Shown here one piece after another: positions 33,531 through 43,217 of a DNA stretch of 49,797 nucleotides. Source of the DNA: Hylemonella sp. (GTDB lineage: Bacteria > Pseudomonadota > Gammaproteobacteria > Burkholderiales > Burkholderiaceae_C). Every line of letters begins with the position of its first letter. The first letter of the stretch is position 1. A program made the translations under genes and the position numbers. The stretch spans positions 1 to 49,797 of the forward strand of contig JAUXVI010000017.1 of assembly GCA_030680575.1 (NCBI GenBank). The letters run 5' to 3'. The notes beneath the pieces are model-generated. The model was not told the DNA's origin. It worked only from the letters and a program-made list of their open reading frames with translations, and searched no databases.

Positions 33531-34541
33531 TCAGGCGAAGTGATCGAAGGAGGCAAAGCGGCCGCTGACGGGTTGGCCTTGCGCGTCGATCAGGCGCAGG
33601 CCCGGTGTGGCTTCGATGCGGCCGATGCGTGTGACCGGGGTGGCGCTCGCCAGTGCCGCCGCCTGCACGGCCGCACGTGCTGCCACCGGGGCGGTGAACA
33701 GCAGCTCGTAGTCATCACCGCCGGCCAGCACCAGCGCCAGGCGTTGCTCTACCGGAAGTTGCATGACAAATTGCACCGCCGGCCTCGTCGAATCTGCGCC
33801 ATCCGCTATCGAATTAATAGCAATTGAGGTGTCCACGGTGGCGCCGCAAGCCGAGGCCTGGAGGATGTGGCCGAGGTCGCCGAGCAGGCCGTCGCTGACG
33901 TCGATGGCGGCATTGGCCACGCCGCGCAGCGCCAGGCCGAGCGCCACGCGCGGTGTCGGCATTTCCAGGCGGGCGCGCAGTGCGGGCAGGACATCGGCCG
34001 GCAGGCTGCGTGTGCCTTGCAGCGCTTCGAGCGCCAGCCGTGCCTGGCCCGGCATGCCGCTCACATACAGGTCGTCATCCGGCTGGGCGCCGGAGCGCAG
34101 CAGCGCCTGACTGCGGCCGGCCGCCACCGGGACCTCGCCGAACACGGTGATGCAGATGTTGAGCGGCCCTTGCGTGGTGTCGCCGCCGATGAGTTCGCAG
34201 CCATGGGCATCGGCCAGTGCGAACAGGCCGCGTGCGAAGCCGGCCAGCCAGACTTCGTCGGCGCGGGGCAGGGCCAGCGCCAGCGTGAAGGCCAGCGGGC
34301 GGGCGCCGCAGGCGGCCAGGTCGCTCAGGTTGACGGCCAGTGCCTTGTGGCCGAGCGCGGCGGGGTCGACGTCGGGCAGGAAATGCCGGCCCTCGACCAG
34401 CATGTCGCAGGAAATCGCCAGCTGCGTGCCGGGCGCTGGCTGCAGCAGGGCGCAGTCGTCACCCACGCCGAGCGCGACCTGCGGGCCGGCCGGGTGCGCC
34501 GGGCGTTGGAAAAAGCGCGCAATGAGGTCGAACTCACCCAT
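33531..34541 (-). CDS. thiL: Thiamine-monophosphate kinase
   Basis: 336 residues. It phosphorylates thiamine monophosphate with ATP to thiamine diphosphate. Motifs are the N-terminal MGEFDLIARF, GDDCAL near residue 28, DMLVEGRHF, and GGDTTQGPL in the middle, with the conserved GGDDYELLF near the C-terminus. The start overlaps the recombinase-like gene's end by 8 bp. A short dispersed palindrome (33805-33821) is built into its coding sequence, encoding part of SIAINSIAD. Confidence 0.95.
   Translation of the reverse strand: MGEFDLIARFFQRPAHPAGPQVALGVGDDCALLQPAPGTQLAISCDMLVEGRHFLPDVDPAALGHKALAVNLSDLAACGARPLAFTLALALPRADEVWLAGFARGLFALADAHGCELIGGDTTQGPLNICITVFGEVPVAAGRSQALLRSGAQPDDDLYVSGMPGQARLALEALQGTRSLPADVLPALRARLEMPTPRVALGLALRGVANAAIDVSDGLLGDLGHILQASACGATVDTSIAINSIADGADSTRPAVQFVMQLPVEQRLALVLAGGDDYELLFTAPVAARAAVQAAALASATPVTRIGRIEATPGLRLIDAQGQPVSGRFASFDHFA
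33805..33821. repeat. Palindromic repeat copy inside thiL
   Basis: GCTATCGAATTAATAGC, followed by CAATTGAGG on the plus strand. It matches the intergenic copy at 22098-22114 including flank, yet lies within the thiL frame and keeps it open. Confidence 0.65.
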
Positions 34542-36546
34542 GCTGCTCAGGTTCCTCGGGGGGCAACGCCAGGGGCGTTTCGCGCGCCGGCCAGAAAAAA
34601 CTCAACGGTGCACTGCGGGCCCGATTCACGATGGCGGCGCGGATGCGCGCCCGGTCCACGCCGCTCACGTTGTGGGCGCGCAGGGCGAGCCGGAAGGCGA
34701 AATAAAAACTCACCGCCACATTGAGCAGGCCGGTCACCAGCACCGCGGCCAGGCACCACCAGAAGGCCGGCAGCGTCAGCACGGCGGTGCCGAGGGTGGC
34801 ACTGGCGGCGGCCAGCTGGCCGGTGGAGAGCGTGACGTGACGCACTTCCAGCCCGAGGCCGAAGAAGGCGGCAAAGGCCGGAATCAGCCCGAGCATCAGG
34901 CCGAGCGAGATGTTGGCGGCCAGCCCCGAGATGTTGATGCGCAGGAAACCGGCCCAGCGCGCGGCGCGTGCGCGGCCTAGTGCGGCGGTGATGCGCGGGT
35001 TGTAGCGCAGCGCCGAGTCGAGCCGGTGCAGCACGAACCAGTTCTCGGCCCAGCCGGCCGCGATGCTGGAGGCAAACAGCAGCACGCCGGTGAAAGCGGC
35101 AAACAGGGCGGTGGGGCCGAGCAGCGTGAGCGAGTGCAGCACGTAATCGGCCTCTTTGAGGCTGAGCGGTGCCCGGCCGAACAGCGCAAACATGGCGCCG
35201 CACAGCAGCAGCACGCAGGGCACCACCAGCGCCAGATTGCCAACGATGGCGGCCACCTGCGAGCGCATCAGGTGGGTGACTTCGTCGACGAACTGCTCGA
35301 CGGCCTCCGGCGCCCCCAGGTCCTTGAGCTTGGCCGCCATGGCGGGGGCTGTCATGGCCGGCTGCTTGGTGGCCACGGTCCAGTGCAACAACTGGACCAG
35401 CACAAAACTCAACGCGTAGTTCATGCCGGCCAGAAAGCCGCCCCAGAACGCGGACACGCCGAGCGTGAGCAGCGCAAACTTCATCAGCGTGGTGAGCGAC
35501 ATCACGGCGCCACCGCCCGCCGCCTTGCGCAGCATGTCGCGGTATTCGGCCCGGTTGCGGGTGATGTAGTGCTCACCGGTTTCGGCGCTGCGGTCGGTGA
35601 CCTTGGCCGCCAGCAGCGAGGAGTTGCTGGCGATCAGCGCGCGCAGGCTGCGGCTTTGCTGGCCGACCTGCACCAGATGCGCCAGCAACTGGCTGGCGCT
35701 GAGTGCCGGGGAGGCGGAGAGCAGCGCGTCCAGCAGCATCCGGATGCGCAAGACGCGTTCGCGCAGCTGGCGCAGGCGAAACACCATGTCGACCGAAATG
35801 CCGTGCTCGTCGAGGTGGGCGTAAACACTGGAGGCCGCATGGCGACAGGCGTCGAGCCGTCCCTTGAAGTGCTGCACCGCTGCCTCCAGCGCGGCGTCGT
35901 TGCGCGGCGACTGATGCAAGGCCTGGCACACGGCTTCAAAATCGGCGACCAGGGCGTGAAAAGGCCGTTCTTCGTGTGCTGCCGCGTTCATGCGCAGGCG
36001 CAGCTCGGGGGCGAAGCCGATGGCGCGGATCTGGCTGACGCAGTAGGTGATGGCCTCTTCCAGCGTCTGTTGCCAGGGCGAAGGCGTCGTGCCGATCGGC
36101 AACGCCAGCAGCCGGGCCAGCCGCAGGGTGGTGGTCTCGTCCAGCAGGGTCAGCCATTCGGCGTCGAAGGCATGTGGAAACAGCAGGGAAAACAGCTCCG
36201 ACGCATCGCGCGTTTGCGGCGTGGCGGGCAGGATCTTGCGCAGCAGCCGGCTGAAGAACTCGCTCAGGAACACCGGGCGCTGGGCGAAACCGTGGTCGGC
36301 CAGCAGCGTGGTGCCGTCAATCGTGCCGAGCAAGGCCTGCCACCAGGCTTGCACCCGTTCACGCAGTGCCGGACGTTCTTCCACGATGTCGAGAAAGAGC
36401 TGGACCCGGCTGATGGCGATCTCGACGGACTGGCGGTCGCCGCGGACCCAGTCCAGCAGCGCCATCAGCCAGAGGTGGCGCTCGACTTGGGATGCTTCAG
36501 GATCGAGGGCGTCCAGCAGGCTGGGGAGATCGCGCGGGACCGACAT
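34534..36546 (-). CDS. Gcr-type 'site-specific recombinase' family membrane protein (PF10136-like)
   Basis: 670 residues. The N-terminal half (about 1-335) is helical and soluble. The C-terminal half has at least six long hydrophobic helices (for example IVGNLALVVPCVLLLCGAMFAL and WWCLAAVLVTGLLNVAVSFYFAF). The family is annotated as site-specific recombinase from a gonococcal gene, but the membrane segments and lack of any recombinase motif make that name doubtful. Function unknown. The stop region overlaps thiL by 8 bp and apaG lies 6 bp upstream, so it belongs to an apaG-gcr-thiL-pgpA run. Confidence 0.8.
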   Translation of the reverse strand: MSVPRDLPSLLDALDPEASQVERHLWLMALLDWVRGDRQSVEIAISRVQLFLDIVEERPALRERVQAWWQALLGTIDGTTLLADHGFAQRPVFLSEFFSRLLRKILPATPQTRDASELFSLLFPHAFDAEWLTLLDETTTLRLARLLALPIGTTPSPWQQTLEEAITYCVSQIRAIGFAPELRLRMNAAAHEERPFHALVADFEAVCQALHQSPRNDAALEAAVQHFKGRLDACRHAASSVYAHLDEHGISVDMVFRLRQLRERVLRIRMLLDALLSASPALSASQLLAHLVQVGQQSRSLRALIASNSSLLAAKVTDRSAETGEHYITRNRAEYRDMLRKAAGGGAVMSLTTLMKFALLTLGVSAFWGGFLAGMNYALSFVLVQLLHWTVATKQPAMTAPAMAAKLKDLGAPEAVEQFVDEVTHLMRSQVAAIVGNLALVVPCVLLLCGAMFALFGRAPLSLKEADYVLHSLTLLGPTALFAAFTGVLLFASSIAAGWAENWFVLHRLDSALRYNPRITAALGRARAARWAGFLRINISGLAANISLGLMLGLIPAFAAFFGLGLEVRHVTLSTGQLAAASATLGTAVLTLPAFWWCLAAVLVTGLLNVAVSFYFAFRLALRAHNVSGVDRARIRAAIVNRARSAPLSFFWPARETPLALPPEEPEQHG

Positions 36547-36552
36547 ATTCCC

Positions 36553-36945
36553 TTAATGGAGCGTGCGCGAGCCGCCGCTGGCGCTCAGGGCGTCGAGCAC
36601 GAACATCGGGATGTCGATGTCGAAGCGTTCTCCGTCTTCAGCGACGAAGAAATAGCTGCCGTGCATGGTGCCGGTGGGTGTGCGCAGGCGCGTGCCACTG
36701 GTGTATTCGAAGGTTTCACCCGGTTGCAACAGCGGTTGCTGGCCGATCACGCCCAGGCCGTTCACTTTTTCGGTGTGGCCGCCGGCATCGTTGATGTTCC
36801 AGCTGCGTGAGATCAGCTGCGCGGGCGCATCGCCCGTGTTGCTGATGGTGACGGTGTAGGCAAACGCGTAAAGACCCTGTTCCGGCGCGGATTGCTCGGG
36901 CAGGTAGCGGGGCTGGACTTCGACAAGAATCTGGTACTTGGCCAT
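36553..36945 (-). CDS. apaG: ApaG protein
   Basis: 130 residues, the usual length. A fibronectin-like fold with YTVTISNTGDAPAQLISRSWNI and GVIGQQPLLQPGETFEYTSG, and TMHGSYFF, all typical of ApaG. Associated with Co2+ resistance and Mg2+ efflux; molecular role not settled. The gene is divergent from rpe with 29 bp between, and heads the gcr-thiL-pgpA-pncC run. Confidence 0.95.
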   Translation of the reverse strand: MAKYQILVEVQPRYLPEQSAPEQGLYAFAYTVTISNTGDAPAQLISRSWNINDAGGHTEKVNGLGVIGQQPLLQPGETFEYTSGTRLRTPTGTMHGSYFFVAEDGERFDIDIPMFVLDALSASGGSRTLH

Positions 36946-36974
36946 AACCCGATGCTACCTGCGAAAATACCCCC

Positions 36975-37655
36975 ATGTCTAAAACCTACCGCATTGCCCC
37001 CTCCATCCTCTCGGCCGACTTTGCCCGTTTGGGCGAGGAGGTGCGCAACGTGATTGCCGCCGGTGCCGACTGGGTCCACTTTGACGTGATGGACAACCAT
37101 TACGTGCCCAACCTGACGTTCGGCCCCATGGTGTGCCAGGCCCTCAAGCCGCACGCCAAGCGCCCCGACGGCACGCCGGTGCCGATCGACGTGCACCTGA
37201 TGATCCAGCCGGTGGATGCGCTGGCGGCGGCCTTTGCCGAAGCCGGGGCCGACCTGATCAGCTTCCACCCGGATGCCTCGGGCCATGTGCACCGCAGCAT
37301 CCAGGCCATCAAGAGCAAGGGCTGCCAGGCCGGGCTGGTGTTCAACCCGGCGCAGCCGTTGGACGTGCTGGACTGGGTGATCGACGACATCGACCTGATC
37401 CTGATCATGAGCGTCAACCCCGGTTTCGGCGGCCAGAGCTTCATCGACTCGGCGCTGCGCAAGACCGAGGCGGTGCGTCGGCGCATCGAGGCGTCGGGCA
37501 AGGACATCCGGCTGGAAGTGGACGGCGGCATCAAGGCCGACAACATCCGCCGCGTGGCCGATGCCGGCGCCGACACCTTTGTCGCCGGCAGCGCCATCTT
37601 CGGCAAACCTGACTACAAGGCCGTGATCGACGCCATGCGCAAGGCGCTGGCTTGA
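36975..37655 (+). CDS. rpe: Ribulose-phosphate 3-epimerase
   Basis: 226 residues, TIM-barrel. It interconverts ribulose 5-phosphate and xylulose 5-phosphate in the pentose phosphate pathway. Conserved segments are [17 protein letters not shown] at the start, [28 protein letters not shown] and [10 protein letters not shown]. It is divergent from apaG and followed by a 93-bp gap. Confidence 0.97.
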   Translation: MSKTYRIAPSILSADFARLGEEVRNVIAAGADWVHFDVMDNHYVPNLTFGPMVCQALKPHAKRPDGTPVPIDVHLMIQPVDALAAAFAEAGADLISFHPDASGHVHRSIQAIKSKGCQAGLVFNPAQPLDVLDWVIDDIDLILIMSVNPGFGGQSFIDSALRKTEAVRRRIEASGKDIRLEVDGGIKADNIRRVADAGADTFVAGSAIFGKPDYKAVIDAMRKALA

Positions 37656-37748
37656 TGCGCGCTTGGCAGCAGAGCGCCCTTTCACGCTGCGTCTTCGGCC
37701 CACGATCGCGCCCGGCAGGGGGCGTCTCGGTTAGCATCGCCCGCATTC

Positions 37749-40700
37749 ATGCCCGCACCATTTAAGTCGCAAAACGCGTCGCCGCCGCAGGTGAGTGACG
37801 AGTCATGGCCGCGCCGGGCCATGGCCTGGTTCGGCCTGACGAGGATGCCGGTCGATGCCGATGCGCCGGTGCACCGGCGGGTTCGGGTGGCCATGTATGC
37901 GGTGCTGCTGATCGTCGGCGCCGTCTCGGCCTGGCAGGCCTGGCGGGTGGAGCAATCCGAGGCGGTGCGCCTGGCGGATGCCGAGATCATTGGCATGGCC
38001 GCGGCCCAGGGCACGCTGACCCAGCGCATGGGCTTGCAGGCGGCCATGCTGCTGGTAACAGACGTGCCGCAGGAAGAAATCATCAACGCACTGGCCGAAA
38101 CCCTCGGCCAGGCGCAGGAGCAGGCGGTGCAGCTGGACGGATTGCTGGCGCGCCAGGGCGCCTGGGATGCAGGTGAGCCTGTGGCGCTGCGTCGCGCTAT
38201 CTTTGAGTGGCAGGAGCGGCGCGAACGCATCTGGTACCGGGCCCAGAGCCTGCTTTCATTGGGTGAGCGCAGCGAAGCGGACAAACGGCGCATGGCCAAC
38301 CGTTTTCTGCAAGCCGAGGTCGAGCCGTTTCGCCTGACCGCGCAAACGCTGGTCGACGAAATGCAGCATGCGGCGCAGCGGCGTGCGCGCAGCGCGATTG
38401 ACCAGATTGAACTCTCCGCGCTGCTCATGATGCTGCTGTTGCTGGCCCTCACCTTGGGCGTGGCGGAACCTCTGGCGCGTTTTGTGCGGCGCCAGCATCG
38501 TGCACTGGCGTGGCAGTCCAACGAACTCAAACAACTGGCCCTGGTGGCCGAACGCACCTCCAACTGGGTGGTGGTGCTTGATGTCTATCGCCACATCCTG
38601 TGGTGCAACCCGGCGCTGCTGGAGGGCATCGGCTACGCGCTGCCGGAGTTGCAGGGGCGGCATCCGGGCATCCTCGTTTCCAATGAACACAACGATCTGG
38701 CGGAGTTGAGGCGATTGGATGCGGAATTGGATCAAGGCCAGGGCGTGCGTTTCGAAGTTCGGGTGGTGGCCCGCTCGGGTGATGAGATCTGGCTCGATGT
38801 TGATTACCAGCCGATTCTCGATGCCGACGGTGCGCTGACGGGTTTCACCATTGTGGCCAGTGACACCACGGAGCAGGTCAGCCAGCGTCTGCGCATGCGG
38901 TCCCTGCTTGATGCGTTGCCGGCGGGTGTGGTGCTGCAATCGACCAACGGCGAGGTGATCGAGTCGAACCAGGCCGCCAGTGACATGTTGGGACTTACCC
39001 GGGACGACCTGATCGGCCGGCAAAGTCTGGCGCGCCAAGGCGTGGCGGTGCGTGAGGATCTGTCGCCCTACCCGGTCAGCGAGCGTCCGACCAGCCGCAC
39101 CTTGCTTACCGGCCAGGGCCTGCGCGGTGAATCCATCGGCCTGCTCTCGCCCCAGGGCGACGTGCGCTGGCTCATGGTCAATACCGAGCCGATGAAGGAT
39201 GCCGCGGGCCACCTGGCCGGTGTCATTTCATGCACCGTGGATGTGACGGAGCAGCGTGCCCAGCAGCAGCTGTTGACGCTGGCCCTTGAAAGTGCTTCGC
39301 TGGGGGTCTGGCAGTGGGACATTGGCAGCGGCGCCATGAGTTGCAACGACCGCATGTTCGTCCTGCTCGGTTACCAGCCGGGTCAACTGGCCATGAACGC
39401 CGATGCCTGGAACGCCCTGATCCATCCCGACGATCTGCCGGGCTGGCTGTGGGCCATCCGCACCAACCTGCGTGACTCCCTGCGGCCGCTGCACTGGGAG
39501 ATCCGCATCCGTCATGGCGACGGCCGCTGGATCTGGTTGATGTACAGCGGCACCGTGGTGGCGCGTAATGCCGAGGGCCGCGCGGTGCGCATGGCCGGCA
39601 TTGCCTACGACATCAATGCGCAGAAGGAGCTGGAAGAGCAGTTGCGCCACGCGGCGCACACCGATCATCTGACGCACCTGCCCAATCGCAGCGAGATCTT
39701 GGGGCGCATTCAGGCCTGCATCCTGCGCGCGCAGCAGCAGCCGGGTTACCACTTCGCCGTGCTGTTCATGGACTTTGACCGCTTCAAGCAGGTGAACGAC
39801 ACGCTGGGCCATGGCGTCGGTGATGAACTGTTGCGCCAGATCGCCCTGCGCTTGCAGGAGAGCCTGCGTCCGGGCGATGCCTTTGTGCAGACCAGCGACT
39901 TCAGCCAGATGGCGGCGCGAATTGGCGGCGACGAATTCGTGGTGCTGCTCGACGACATCCGGGGCAATCTGGATGCCCAAGTGGTGGCCTCCCGCCTGCT
40001 TGATGTGCTGGCCCAGCCTTACCAGCTCGGACCCCATCGCCTCAGCTCTTCGGCCAGCATCGGCATCGTGACGACGGAACACATGGGGGAGGACGCCGAC
40101 AGCGTGCTGCGCGACGCCGACATCGCGATGTACGAAGCCAAGCGCGAGGGGCGCGGTCGTTATGTCATGTTCGAGCCTTCCATGCGCAAGCGCGTGCGCG
40201 ACGACGCCTCGCTGGAGAATGACTTGCGCCAGGCCCTGGACAAGGGCGAGCTGTTTGTGGTGTATCAACCCGTGCTTCGTCTTGCGGACGGCAGTCTGTC
40301 CGGGGTGGAGGCGCTGGTACGCTGGCAGCACCCACAGCGCGGTCTGGTGACGCCGCTGAGTTTCATTCCGGTGGCGGAAGCCAGTGGCCTGATCGGACCG
40401 ATTGGCCATTTCGTGTTGCGCACGGCCTGCACGGAATTCATGCGGCTGCAGACCGAACTGGGCGCGCGGGCGCCCAAGACCCTGGCCGTCAATCTGTCGC
40501 GTGCCCAGCTGCGCCAGCCCGGCTTGGTCGCCGAGGTGCAAGAGGTGCTGCGTGACAGCGGGATGGATCCAGGCCAGTTGATCCTGGAAGTGACGGAAAG
40601 CCTGGCCGCACAGGACGACGTGGTGCAGGCTGAATTGCGCGCGCTGCGTGCGCTCGGGGTGTCGCTCTCACTCGATGACTTTGGAACCGGCTATTCCTCG

Positions 40701-40976
40701 CTGTCGTGCCTGCACGAGCTGCCGGTCAATATCGTCAAGATCGACCGTTCCTTCGTCGGCCTGGCCATGGGCAGCGACTATCACCGCGTGATGATCGAGG
40801 CCACCATCCGGATGGCTCAGACGCTGGGCCTGGCCACCGTGGCCGAGGGGATTGAAACACCCGAGCAGGCGTCGCTCATGACGACACTGGGCTGCAGCAA
40901 AGGGCAGGGTTATCTCTACAGCATGCCTCTCAAGGCCCCGGCCTTGGCGCAGTGGATAACCCGCCGGGCTGACTGA
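37749..40976 (+). CDS. PilJ-N/PAS/GGDEF/EAL cyclic-di-GMP signalling protein
   Basis: 1075 residues. A membrane helix near residue 50-70 precedes a periplasmic PilJ_N-like segment (AAAQGTLTQRMGLQAAML), a second helix lies near 222-240, then come three PAS segments (about 260-370, 395-500, 510-625), a GGDEF domain (motif IGGDEF near 725) and an EAL domain from about 830. The EAL residues GVEALVRW, NLSRAQL, LEVTES, LDDFGTGYSS and AEGIET are intact, so phosphodiesterase activity is expected. GGDEF is canonical, but no RxxD I-site precedes it. Dual cyclase/phosphodiesterase or GTP-regulated phosphodiesterase. Sensing input may come from the PilJ-like part. It is a single gene convergent with the chemoreceptor gene. 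Confidence 0.93.
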   Translation: MPAPFKSQNASPPQVSDESWPRRAMAWFGLTRMPVDADAPVHRRVRVAMYAVLLIVGAVSAWQAWRVEQSEAVRLADAEIIGMAAAQGTLTQRMGLQAAMLLVTDVPQEEIINALAETLGQAQEQAVQLDGLLARQGAWDAGEPVALRRAIFEWQERRERIWYRAQSLLSLGERSEADKRRMANRFLQAEVEPFRLTAQTLVDEMQHAAQRRARSAIDQIELSALLMMLLLLALTLGVAEPLARFVRRQHRALAWQSNELKQLALVAERTSNWVVVLDVYRHILWCNPALLEGIGYALPELQGRHPGILVSNEHNDLAELRRLDAELDQGQGVRFEVRVVARSGDEIWLDVDYQPILDADGALTGFTIVASDTTEQVSQRLRMRSLLDALPAGVVLQSTNGEVIESNQAASDMLGLTRDDLIGRQSLARQGVAVREDLSPYPVSERPTSRTLLTGQGLRGESIGLLSPQGDVRWLMVNTEPMKDAAGHLAGVISCTVDVTEQRAQQQLLTLALESASLGVWQWDIGSGAMSCNDRMFVLLGYQPGQLAMNADAWNALIHPDDLPGWLWAIRTNLRDSLRPLHWEIRIRHGDGRWIWLMYSGTVVARNAEGRAVRMAGIAYDINAQKELEEQLRHAAHTDHLTHLPNRSEILGRIQACILRAQQQPGYHFAVLFMDFDRFKQVNDTLGHGVGDELLRQIALRLQESLRPGDAFVQTSDFSQMAARIGGDEFVVLLDDIRGNLDAQVVASRLLDVLAQPYQLGPHRLSSSASIGIVTTEHMGEDADSVLRDADIAMYEAKREGRGRYVMFEPSMRKRVRDDASLENDLRQALDKGELFVVYQPVLRLADGSLSGVEALVRWQHPQRGLVTPLSFIPVAEASGLIGPIGHFVLRTACTEFMRLQTELGARAPKTLAVNLSRAQLRQPGLVAEVQEVLRDSGMDPGQLILEVTESLAAQDDVVQAELRALRALGVSLSLDDFGTGYSSLSCLHELPVNIVKIDRSFVGLAMGSDYHRVMIEATIRMAQTLGLATVAEGIETPEQASLMTTLGCSKGQGYLYSMPLKAPALAQWITRRAD

Positions 40977-40997
40977 GCCGCAAAGCCAGCGTGCGGA

Positions 40998-41012
40998 CCT
41001 TCGCTTCGAAGG
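40998..41012. terminator. Short hairpin between convergent genes
   Basis: CCTTCG-CTT-CGAAGG is a 6-bp hairpin between the convergent GGDEF/EAL and chemoreceptor genes. It lacks a clear T run, so it may be only a weak terminator. Confidence 0.4.
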
Positions 41013-41018
41013 GTGCCT

Positions 41019-42764
41019 TCAGAACGAGGTCCACTCATCATCGCCCGCCTGGGGTGATTTGACCGTTGCGGTTGTGGCGGCCGACTTGACGTTGGCCGGC
41101 TGGGCGGGCATCACGGGTTCTGTCTTGGCGGGGCTGCGACGCTCGGTGCCTTTGAACGGCAGTTTGCTCGGCTGGCTGGCGCGGGTGGGGGCAGGTTGCG
41201 GTGTCACGGTGTGGGGAGCCTCGTGCGCGCCGAGCTTGAAGACGCTCACCGCTTCGACCATCTGTTGCGCCTGGGTTTTCAGGCTGGATGCGGCGGCTGC
41301 CATTTCTTCGACCAGTGCGGCGTTCTGCTGGGTGGCCTGGTCCATCAAGGTGATGGCCTCCCCCACCTGCGCCACGCCCTGGCTCTGCTCGGAGCTGGCG
41401 GCGCTGATTTCACCCATGATGTCGGTGACGCGGCGGATGCTGCTGACCACTTCGTTCATGGTGACACCGGCCTGGTCGACCAGGGTGTTTCCCTGTTCGA
41501 CCCGGTTCACGCTGTCATTGATCAGGTTCTTGATTTCCTTGGCGGCTTCCGCGCTGCGGCTGGCCAACGATCGCACCTCCGAGGCCACCACGGCAAAACC
41601 GCGGCCCTGCTCGCCGGCACGGGCCGCTTCCACCGCGGCGTTCAGGGCCAGGATATTGGTCTGGAAGGCGATGCCGTCGATCACGCTGATGATGTCGCTG
41701 ATTTTCTTGCTGGAGTCGTTGATGCCGCGCATCGTCTCCACCACTTGGGCCACCACTTCGCCGCCCTGGATGGCGACGGTGGAGGCACTTTGCGCCAGCT
41801 GGTTGGCCTGGCGGGCGTTATCGGCGTTTTGTTTGACGGTGGAGCTGAGCTCTTCCATCGAGGCAGCGGTTTCCTGCAGGGCGCTGGCCTGTTGTTCGGT
41901 GCGCATGCTCAGGTCGCTGTTGCCATTGGCAATCTCGGTGCTGCCGGTGGCCACGCCGTCGGCACTTCGGCGCACGTTGCTGACGGTGCGGGCCAGGTTC
42001 TCACGCATCGTGGACAGGGCCTGCAGCAGGCGTGCCGCCTCATCCTTGCCCTGCACCTCGATCGCTTGCCCCAGGTCGCCGCCGGCAATGGCTTCGGCCG
42101 AGCCGGCGGCCTGCTGGATCGGACGCGTGATCGAACGCGTGGCCAAGCCGGCCAGCAGGATGCCCAGCACTACCGCAATGGCCGCACCGGTGCCCAGTGC
42201 GATCTGGCTGGTGTTGGCGGTGGATTCTGCATGGGCCTGGACTTCGGCCAGGGTGTCCCGGGCATGCTGGGCGACCTGGTCAACAGCCTTCAAATAGGCT
42301 TCAGCCAAGGGGCGCAGTTCGCGGTCCACCGCGTCCGAGATGTTCTCGCCGTCCTTTTGCCGCTTGATCAGTGCAGCGCGGGCATCAACGTAGACCTTGC
42401 GGTTTTTGGCCACGGATTCCATCAGGGCTTTGGTGGCGTCACCCACGACCATGGATTCGAGCTGTTTCTGGTCATCGCTGATGGACTTGGAGGTGGCCGC
42501 CATGTCCTTTTGCAAGGTGTCGATGTAACCGGTGTCGCTGGTCTTGAGTGCGGCCGAAGCGCGGACCCAGTTGATGTTGATCTGCGAAGCCCAGCGTTGT
42601 GCCAGCAGGCTGCGCTGCAGTTCGACCGTGGCGATTTCGTGAGCGGCGTCTTTCAGGCTGCCCAGGCGCCAGACACCGATGATGGCAATGGCGGCCGTGA
42701 TCGCGAGGACCGCGGCAAAGGCCAGCGTGAGGCGGGTGCCGATTTGCAGATTGCTGGTTTTCAT
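41019..42764 (-). CDS. Methyl-accepting chemotaxis protein
   Basis: 581 residues. TM1 ([20 protein letters not shown], about 13-32) and TM2 (about 190-212) bracket a four-helix-bundle sensor. HAMP follows, then the signalling domain with the hairpin tip [20 protein letters not shown]. The C-terminus ends DDEWTSF, close to the xWxxF pentapeptide that binds CheR, so it is probably adaptation-competent. Start ATG 42764 (MKTSNLQIG) is chosen over an open upstream frame. No che genes are nearby. Ligand unknown. It is divergent from the trp leader. Confidence 0.95.
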   Translation of the reverse strand: MKTSNLQIGTRLTLAFAAVLAITAAIAIIGVWRLGSLKDAAHEIATVELQRSLLAQRWASQININWVRASAALKTSDTGYIDTLQKDMAATSKSISDDQKQLESMVVGDATKALMESVAKNRKVYVDARAALIKRQKDGENISDAVDRELRPLAEAYLKAVDQVAQHARDTLAEVQAHAESTANTSQIALGTGAAIAVVLGILLAGLATRSITRPIQQAAGSAEAIAGGDLGQAIEVQGKDEAARLLQALSTMRENLARTVSNVRRSADGVATGSTEIANGNSDLSMRTEQQASALQETAASMEELSSTVKQNADNARQANQLAQSASTVAIQGGEVVAQVVETMRGINDSSKKISDIISVIDGIAFQTNILALNAAVEAARAGEQGRGFAVVASEVRSLASRSAEAAKEIKNLINDSVNRVEQGNTLVDQAGVTMNEVVSSIRRVTDIMGEISAASSEQSQGVAQVGEAITLMDQATQQNAALVEEMAAAASSLKTQAQQMVEAVSVFKLGAHEAPHTVTPQPAPTRASQPSKLPFKGTERRSPAKTEPVMPAQPANVKSAATTATVKSPQAGDDEWTSF

Positions 42765-42989
42765 AAGGATGCTCTTTCTGCCGTAAGTTGCCAGGACACA
42801 TGGAAGCAGCGGATCGGTGAGTCGCTGGTCTTCTTGATGCACTCTACAGAGATGAGCCGTTTTTGCGACTAGGGTATGCACCGATATTTCCGGCGCTCAT
42901 CGCGGACGAGGGCGTGGCGTTGGCAGCGATGGCAGATCCTTGCGACAGAGTTTCAAATGGGGATCGACGGGGTTTGCTACACTTTGCCC

Positions 42990-43085
42990 ATGTTCATTCA
43001 TCGCCTTTTCATCACAGGTTGTAGCGACCGGGGAGCTTGGCCCTGGCGCACGCCGCAGACTGCCCCTACGCTGGCTCGCGCCTGA
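42990..43085 (+). CDS. trpL: Probable trp operon leader peptide
   Basis: 31 residues starting MFIHRLFITGC, with Trp at codons 17 and 19 (GAWPWRT). It ends 132 bp before trpE. The ORF lies just after a candidate -10 element (TACACT at 42978-42983) and is followed by two hairpins, the second terminator-like. Two Trp codons so near each other upstream of trpE are the usual sign of attenuation: stalling at them would favour an antiterminator. Function is inferred. An overlapping upstream frame also has Trp codons (AWRWQRWQ), so the exact peptide start is uncertain. Confidence 0.6.
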   Translation: MFIHRLFITGCSDRGAWPWRTPQTAPTLARA

Positions 43086-43086
43086 C

Positions 43087-43139
43087 AGGGCTTCACAGCC
43101 CTTGTGCTGTTGAGCTGTTTGCCGTCCCCCTTGCGGGGG
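43087..43139 (+). promoter_or_regulatory. Putative trp attenuator hairpins
   Basis: AGGGCT-TCAC-AGCCCT at 43087-43102 forms the first stem. CCCCC-TTGC-GGGGG at 43126-43139, followed by TCTGTTT, resembles the terminator stem. They lie between the leader peptide stop and trpE. The T run is interrupted, so termination strength is uncertain. Confidence 0.45.
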
Positions 43140-43217
43140 TCTGTTTGAATGAACCGGGCACACCGTGCCCTTGGCCGGAGTCTTGGACTTTGGTCAAGTT
43201 CTGGAGATTTTCCTGTG

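Noticed and set aside
42876..42989. Upstream part of the leader frame with Trp-rich AWRWQRWQ
   Set aside because: It lies before the likely -10 element and has no ribosome site. Kept only as a note, since the shorter ORF at 42990 is next to the hairpins.
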